From NCBI RefSeq assembly GCF_958979055.1, contig NC_084896.1:27018001-27082000 (forward strand): a DNA stretch of 64,000 nt. The letters run 5' to 3'. The stretch comes from Alnus glutinosa. Lineage: Eukaryota; Streptophyta; Magnoliopsida; Fagales; Betulaceae. The notes under the pieces were generated by a model, which was given only the letters and a program-made list of their open reading frames with translations, did not search any database and was not told the origin of the DNA. The translations under genes and the position numbers were made by a program. Below, piece after piece: positions 58,861 to 64,000 of the stretch (the first letter of the stretch is position 1; every line of letters begins with the position of its first letter).

Positions 58861-59060
58861 CTTTTAATTTTTTTTTTAAGTTTTTATTATTATTATTTTT
58901 TTTAATTAGGCATAAGACACGTGTCAGCTTCTTCTTAGAGGTGTTGACATGGACTTCTGTCATTTTTTTGATGAAAGTTGGATGAAAATACAATTTTCGT
59001 CTTTAGCCATAAACATGATACCATCTACAATACGAAATGAACTACAATGAGCAAATTTCT
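58553..59060. mobile_element. Mutator-like MITE with poly(A)/poly(T) core, right end truncated
   Basis: The left arm (58,553-58,745), beginning GGTTAAATACGTTTTTGCCC and including 'gtacctccgtcc', is mirrored by 58,900-59,060 ('ggtgttgaca', 'ctttagccataaacatgata'). The core is long A runs (58,754-58,820) followed by T runs (58,829-58,856), themselves inverse to each other. The right terminus is replaced by a retroposon end at about 59,060. It belongs to the same family as 33,604-33,994. Confidence 0.7.
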
Positions 59061-59230
59061 TTTTGATAAGTAAGAGTAATATCATTAAAAAATGTAAAGC
59101 GCAGTCAAGTACATATGAAGTATACAAGAGAAGCAGCTAACAATGAGAATAAAAAAGAAAAATAAAATCATTAAAGCTAATCACTAATAGAGTTAGGAAC
59201 ACAACAATTCAATAGTACAAAGAAAAAAAG
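59060..59230 (-). repeat. Non-LTR retroposon 3'-end fragment
   Basis: 'ttctttttgataagtaagag' and 'gcgcagtcaagtacatatga' correspond, in longer form, to the fragment in POLLUX intron 3 at 26,992. Orientation is minus, judged from the T-rich start. No coding sequence. Confidence 0.55.
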
Positions 59231-59460
59231 AATAAAAAGTGTATATATAAAGTCATTAAACCACGTGAGGTCGAACGTATTTAACTCATATATATATATA
59301 TAGTAATGTTTTTTGCACAATTCTAACAAAAAAAAAAAAAAAACTCAATTAATTAGAGTTGTATAAGAGTTATAAAAGAATCATTATCCATATATATATT
59401 TTGCTACCCTAAAACACAACTGACCGCATTGTCCATGTGACAATGTGGACCCCCAGTTAG

Positions 59461-59543
59461 CTTGAGATATGATCTTTTGCCACTCCAAGACTCAACTCTT
59501 GACCACCTTTCCCATTTGGCAAGGTGGTCTCCTAGCTAGCTTG

Positions 59544-59594
<51 letters not shown>

Positions 59595-59811
59595 CTAAAA
59601 AAAATAAACAGTAAAAGTAAAAGTTATCACGTGAGCAAAGGTGATCAAGAGTTATGTCTTTGGTAGCAATGTATCATGTCTTAGCTAGCTTTAGGGTTTT
59701 TTTCAAAAAATAAAAAAAAAAAAAAAAAAAAAAAAAGTAAAAGTAGAAGTTGCCATGTAAGCAAAAGTGGTTAAGAGTTGTGTCTTGAAGTGGCAACGTA
59801 TCATATCTCAG
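59461..59811. mobile_element. Foldback element with T44 and A25 runs
   Basis: 'cttgagatatgatc' and 'gccactccaagactcaactc' in the left arm (59,461-59,520) are mirrored in the right arm (59,760-59,811: 'gagttgtgtcttgaagtggc', 'atcatatctca'). A third, partial copy lies between (59,627-59,690). A T run at 59,548-59,591 and an A run at 59,712-59,736 are also inverse to each other. The tract-derived ORFs are not genes. Confidence 0.75.
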
Positions 59812-59828
59812 ATATATAATAAATGATT

Positions 59829-59994
59829 GGATTAAATACCTTTTTGCCCCTTGTGGTTTAAAAATTTTATTTTTTGCCCCCGAGTTTTTATTTTTTCGTA
59901 GGTTGTACCTGTCGTTGACGTGGAAAATCGTTAGTTTTAGACAGAAAAATAGACGAAGGTACAATCTCCATCTTTTCCATAGCAAAGGTATCAC

Positions 59995-60054
<60 letters not shown>

Positions 60055-60107
60055 TCATAGGTAAAAAATAAAAATTTTAAACCACCTAGGGCGAAAATGT
60101 ATTACCC
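59829..60107. mobile_element. Mutator-like MITE with 55-base A run
   Basis: Arms 59,829-59,880 ('attaaatacctttttgcccc', 'aaaattttattttttgcc') and 60,060-60,107 are inverse. Between them lies an uninterrupted run of 55 A (59,998-60,052). It is a third member of the family at 33,604-33,994. Its right end is about 125 bp upstream of the TATA box of the bromodomain gene. Confidence 0.7.
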
Positions 60108-60232
60108 ATAAGGATTTCTTGATTTTGTTTATACCCCACGTCCCCACCGCTCTCTCTCTCAAAAACAGGCAACAGGCACAGGCTCATAAGCTCATTCGTA
60201 GTGGAAGAAGTCTCAGTTCCCGCTCCGAAACT

Positions 60233-60247
60233 TATATATATATAAAA
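60233..60247 (+). promoter_or_regulatory. TATA box of the bromodomain gene
   Basis: A TATATATATATAAAAG run is followed about 60-110 bp later by a CT-rich leader ('tctgtctctctgtctctctc', near 60,315), a common plant core-promoter pattern. Probable 5'-UTR intron: donor GTACAC after 'ctcagag' at about 60,296, acceptor 'ggggttag' ending 61,258, four bases before the start codon. Confidence 0.55.
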
Positions 60248-61261
60248 GACAAGAGAGAACTACACTGACAACGTTGTCGCTCAGATTTCTCAGAGGTACA
60301 CATACTCACTCTCTGTCTCTCTGTCTCTCTCCCTCGCTCTCTTCGTGGTATTTAGAACCGACTGCCATTCTCTCTTTCTGATAGACCAATCAGATCTTCA
60401 ATAACATCTACAAGAAATTAAATTTGTGTTTTCTTCGCAATCAGAAAACTTGGATAGAATTATGATCACTATTCTAAATTTAATTCGTGTTTCTTTAATT
60501 TTGTGGTCGATTCTAGGGTTTCTATGTTTGTCTTGACAGATAATTGTTCTTGGAAAAAATTTGAGTGGAGATGCACTTTTTCACTGAAAGGTTTAAAAGT
60601 TCTAATCTTTTTATGAATTGGGTTCAGAGAAATACTATCTCTTGATTCTCTTCGCATCTGTAAATTTACTTCTTTCAACTCCGAAATTTTCCCTGAAAAA
60701 AATGCACAGTGGGTTTCACTTTTTGGTTTTTTATGGGCGAAGAATTTGTACAATATTTTAGCTTTTTAGGGAAAAAAGTTTCGGTCTTGAAGTTTAATTT
60801 CTCTGAAACAAAACGAATATATTTTCTTTGGAAATTTGTTATTTCTTGCTTTAATTTTCTTTCCAAGAAAGAGTTGTTGTTCGTACTTCGTACCAATCAA
60901 AACAAGAAGTTTTCTAGTTCAGCTGAGTGTTTCTTTGCGTGAAATGTAGAAGAAAATACTCTCTCTCTCTCTCTCTTTTTATTTTATTTTTTATTTTGTG
61001 TGCGCACGCTTTTGGATTATGAAATTGGAGCTGGTGCTTCGTGGTAAATCTGCATGGTGTAGTCATAAAGAATATGTAATCTTTGAGCTTATTTCTTTTT
61101 ATAGTCTGGGTTTGAATAGTCTTCGTTTAGTGTGTAGTTCTAAAATTTCTGGGAATCATTCTATTTACTGTATTACTGAAATGAGTGCTACTTTTTGTAG
61201 TTCAATTTATTTTTAGTCGCTTTTAGTGGAGAGTAAAGTGAACCATTTGTGGGGTTAGAAT

Positions 61262-64000
61262 ATGAAGCGCAAGCGTGGGCACAAGAAAGGAAAGCCAAAA
61301 GGGCCTCCTGTGGTGGTTAAGAATGAGGCATCTGTAAGTGCTGTGAGTCTAAATACTGAAGATAATTCGGGTTTGAATGGGTTGGTTAATGATACCAAGT
61401 ATGACTCTGGAATGGAGGTTGATACACCTTCTTCAACGGGGACTGACCAGCCATACAATGTTGCAAGTATTAATCCAGACGGTTCCATTGATAAGGCAGT
61501 GGGGAAGTCAGTTGGGCATGTAAAAGTGAAGCTGAGGACAAGTAAGATGTTGGGATCTCAGCATACTTCCTCGGATGCACCCACGCAAAGTGATACTGAT
61601 AAGAGTAGCCAGCAAATGGGTTTGGAAAGACAAGGTGTGGGCATGGAGAAAATGGAAGATAGTGCGAACTCATTGCCTGTTGGTGTTTTGGGAAATCCGG
61701 CTAAAAGAGCTGGGAGCATCAAGATTAAGTCGTCAAAGGTCTTGGGCAATTCAAGTGCTTATCAGAGTAGTAGTGCTGTAGTGGCACAGGGTGAGAGTCC
61801 ACGCCAGAGAGAACCAAATCAGGGTGCTCGATATAGTAAGCAAGAACTAGATGCTGCCTTGACGGTATGTTGGAAAGTTTAAAATGGATCTTTGTTTAAA
61901 TTTTCTGATTATGCCAATTTTAAGTATCCTGTGGTTTAATTTCCCCATTTGAGCGCATTTTTGTATTCATTTATCCTTCCATAGGTGATAAAGAAGGTAA
62001 TGAAAATGGATGCAGCTGAACCCTTCAATGTCCCTGTGGATCCAGTAGCTCTGGGAATTCCTGTAAGTATCTGTATATATACAGATGCTTAAATACACGT
62101 CTTTTTTTAGAGGTGGCTAACTAAAGTTACTTGTAGCCCTTAAGGAAAAATAATTTGAAACCTCTGTTCACTTGTAATTGCTTGTTTTGTTCGGTCCTGG
62201 TGAGTTCTTATATTTTTAAGTTATCAAGAACGCTTGGAAGGGATTGCTAGTGAGGGAAGATCTCTGGTAATTTTTCTGGTATTGTTTGCCAGCAAGAGAA
62301 ACCACTGCTCTTTTGTCCTAGCTTGTTTGTTTGGGATGATAAACTATTCAATACTTGGATTCTTTTATGCATGACCCGATGCTTATCTTTGTTCAGTTTT
62401 TTTTTCTTTTTCTTTTTTCTTTTATGTGTATGAAAAAGAGCGAATCATATGTATATCACAGGGCTTGCTCTGTTATCCTGTCGGAATTCATAAACAATGT
62501 AGTGCATTATGAAGGGATTATTGTTATTGTTTATTGCATATTAGTCATCTCATATGCAGAAACCTGCATCTGGGAGTGTGTTATGCCACAATCCTTTGCT
62601 TTATTTGTTACTTTTATTTTATGGGCTGAAAAATGATCCTTTTTCTTTTGTTTTTTCTTTTTCTTTTTTGGGTGGGGGGTTGTTTGATTGTGAGTTTATC
62701 ATGTCTTAAGTTATTACCATCATGTTGTACCTTATCTGTTTTGTTTGACTACTAAAATTCTCTCCCTGGGGGTTGGGGGTTGTTTGGAACCAGGATTATT
62801 TTGATGTCATAGATGTACCAATGGATTTTGGAACAATATGCAGCAATCTTGAAAATGGTGTCAAGTATATGAACTCGGAGCTTGTGTATAAGGATGTGCA
62901 GTACATTTGGGAGAACTGTAATAAGTATAACAATAAGGGTGACTACATTTTGGACCTTATGAGGCGAGTGAAGAAGAATTTTATGAAGTATTGGACAGCA
63001 GCTGGGTTATACGGCGAACAACCACATGGAAGTAAGGGTGAGACTTTTGTGGTTATGGTATTTACCAGTTAATGCCTTTTGATGCTGAATTTTGCTTGTG
63101 CACTTCTTATTTTTTGGTCTTGTAAATGTATATAAAAATTTGAGGGCAATGCTATAGATTAGTCTTTCTTATCATGTGGATGTTATGATTGTGGTCATTT
63201 GGCAAAAAGGTTGCCCCTGTTATATGAATACATGTCCCCTCTTTTGGGTATTCTGGAATAATTTTTCTTGAATTATATGTTTGTAAATACAAAAGACGCT
63301 CTTGTCTGAATTTTATAAACAATATACTCAACGCTGCTGAATTTTTTGTTTGTGTGCATCTTTCTCTCTCTCTTACACACGCTCGAGCACGCACGCAGGC
63401 ACATAGAGATTTAATGGTTTTGTTCACTTCTTGATGCACTAGCTGCCTAAGTGTATGTCCTTTGTCTTTCTTCTCTTTCTTACTTGGTTTTTCTCTTGTA
63501 TACTTTTTGTGTACCTGGGTTGCTCTTTTTACGCTTTTTATTGATATTTCGATTACTTGTAGATAAAAAATAATATTAAGTGTATGTTCTTTTCACAGTA
63601 TTGCCCTGGGCTCCAATTGTATTCTTTTAACAAGAATAGAGCTAAGTGGTATTCCTAGGCACCTTATAAGTTTTAGAATTCTTGGATTTTGGCACTTTAG
63701 AAGAGAAGTAAAAAGTTTTCCTTACAAGGAAAAAACCATCTTTGTTATAATACAGAAAAATCAACCTTGACAATGGAAATGAATTCTTAATATTAGTAAC
63801 TTGTTCCTAATTGAGACGCAGAATTTAGAGCTCACAATTAACAATTGTGCAGGAATTATGCAACAAATAATAAATATCAAACCACTAGAAAACAGAAAAG
63901 CATTCACACATCAACACACCAAATTTTTGTTGACGAAGTGGAAATCCTTTGAATAACACATCAAAGGTAAAACCACCTAGGGGTAGCCAAACCCAAAAAA
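61262..64000 (+). CDS. Plant bromodomain protein, N-terminal part
   Basis: Three coding exons are visible: 61,262-61,864, 61,985-62,062 and 62,794 to 63,037 (or 63,031); the gene runs past the window. Exon 1 (201 codons) begins 'MKRKRGHKKGKPKGPPVVV', a basic, probably nuclear-targeting start, then a Ser/Asp-rich region with two related blocks, 'VKVKLRTSKMLGSQ' and 'IKIKSSKVLGNSS'. From 'VIKKVMKMDAAEPFNVPVDP' (exon 2) into exon 3 is a bromodomain with 'DYFDVIDVPMDFGTICSNL' and 'YIWENCNKYNNKGDYI'. The Asn of 'KYNNKG' stands at the acetyl-lysine-binding position. Bromodomain proteins read acetylated histones; the exact complex is unknown. No further exon is recognised between 63,038 and 64,000, probably a long intron. 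Confidence 0.9.
63038..64000 (+). other. Intron 3 (incomplete) of the bromodomain gene
   Basis: This stretch is AT-rich with CT and AC microsatellite-like patches (63,361-63,400). The ORFs here (e.g. 63,152-63,439 on minus) have no domain. No acceptor with a coding continuation was recognised before the end. Confidence 0.5.

Noticed and set aside
58745..59994. Lys- or Phe-rich ORFs at 58,745-58,993, 59,469-59,666 and 59,674-59,994
   Set aside because: They are translations of A or T homopolymers in foldback elements.
1..64000. tRNA, rRNA or CRISPR features
   Set aside because: The many 'tggtatcagagc'-type words are primer sites of LTR elements, not tRNA genes. I saw no cloverleaf, rRNA or spaced-repeat array.

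Overview
The window looks like nuclear DNA of a eudicot plant, probably a woody rosid. The evidence is GT-AG introns, AT-rich spacers, plant-specific gene families, and abundant small LTR elements, MITEs and LINE debris. The species cannot be named from the sequence. All reading was by eye: no database search was run, so family names rest on recognised motifs and repeat relationships on visible alignment.

Layout. 1-12,000 is a gene-poor block of diverged repeat copies. Each copy combines a LINE 3'-end relic on the minus strand with two shared non-coding blocks. Two decayed DUF247 gene copies lie among them, and three later insertions can be dated relative to the block because other copies keep the empty site. 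12,000-15,700 is a cluster of small inverted-repeat DNA elements. 15,845-18,350 (+) is a three-exon glyoxalase I-like VOC gene whose promoter region resembles sequence upstream of the DUF247 relics. An RNase H relic follows at about 18.7-19.2 kb.

19,857-30,302 (-) is a twelve-exon POLLUX/DMI1-type ion-channel gene, with every coding intron in phase 0 and a complete TRIM retroelement in intron 1. 32,332-35,770 (-) is a JAZ/TIFY jasmonate-repressor locus with an intact Jas motif but a 7-bp insertion that breaks the frame just after TIFY. Upstream of it (36,644-37,570) is a solo LTR with a 5-bp target duplication. 39,998-46,176 (-) is a seven-exon plastid BASS-type transporter gene with a 102-bp tandem duplication in its N-terminal region and a three-LTR TRIM array in intron 3.

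48,879-49,520 and 54,305-54,976 (both -) are two single-exon DMP (DUF679) membrane-protein paralogues. 55-60 kb is intergenic, with foldback elements carrying long A or T runs. From 61,262 (+) to the window edge is the 5' part of a plant bromodomain gene, with a TATA box and a probable 5'-UTR intron.

The genes form no operon or obvious pathway. POLLUX acts in nuclear-envelope calcium signalling, JAZ in jasmonate repression, BASS in plastid metabolite import, and the bromodomain protein in chromatin. I found no wholly new biological system. The most informative signals are the frameshifted JAZ, the splice-site duplication in POLLUX, the N-terminal expansion in BASS, the shared VOC/DUF247 upstream region, and nested insertions with readable target duplications.
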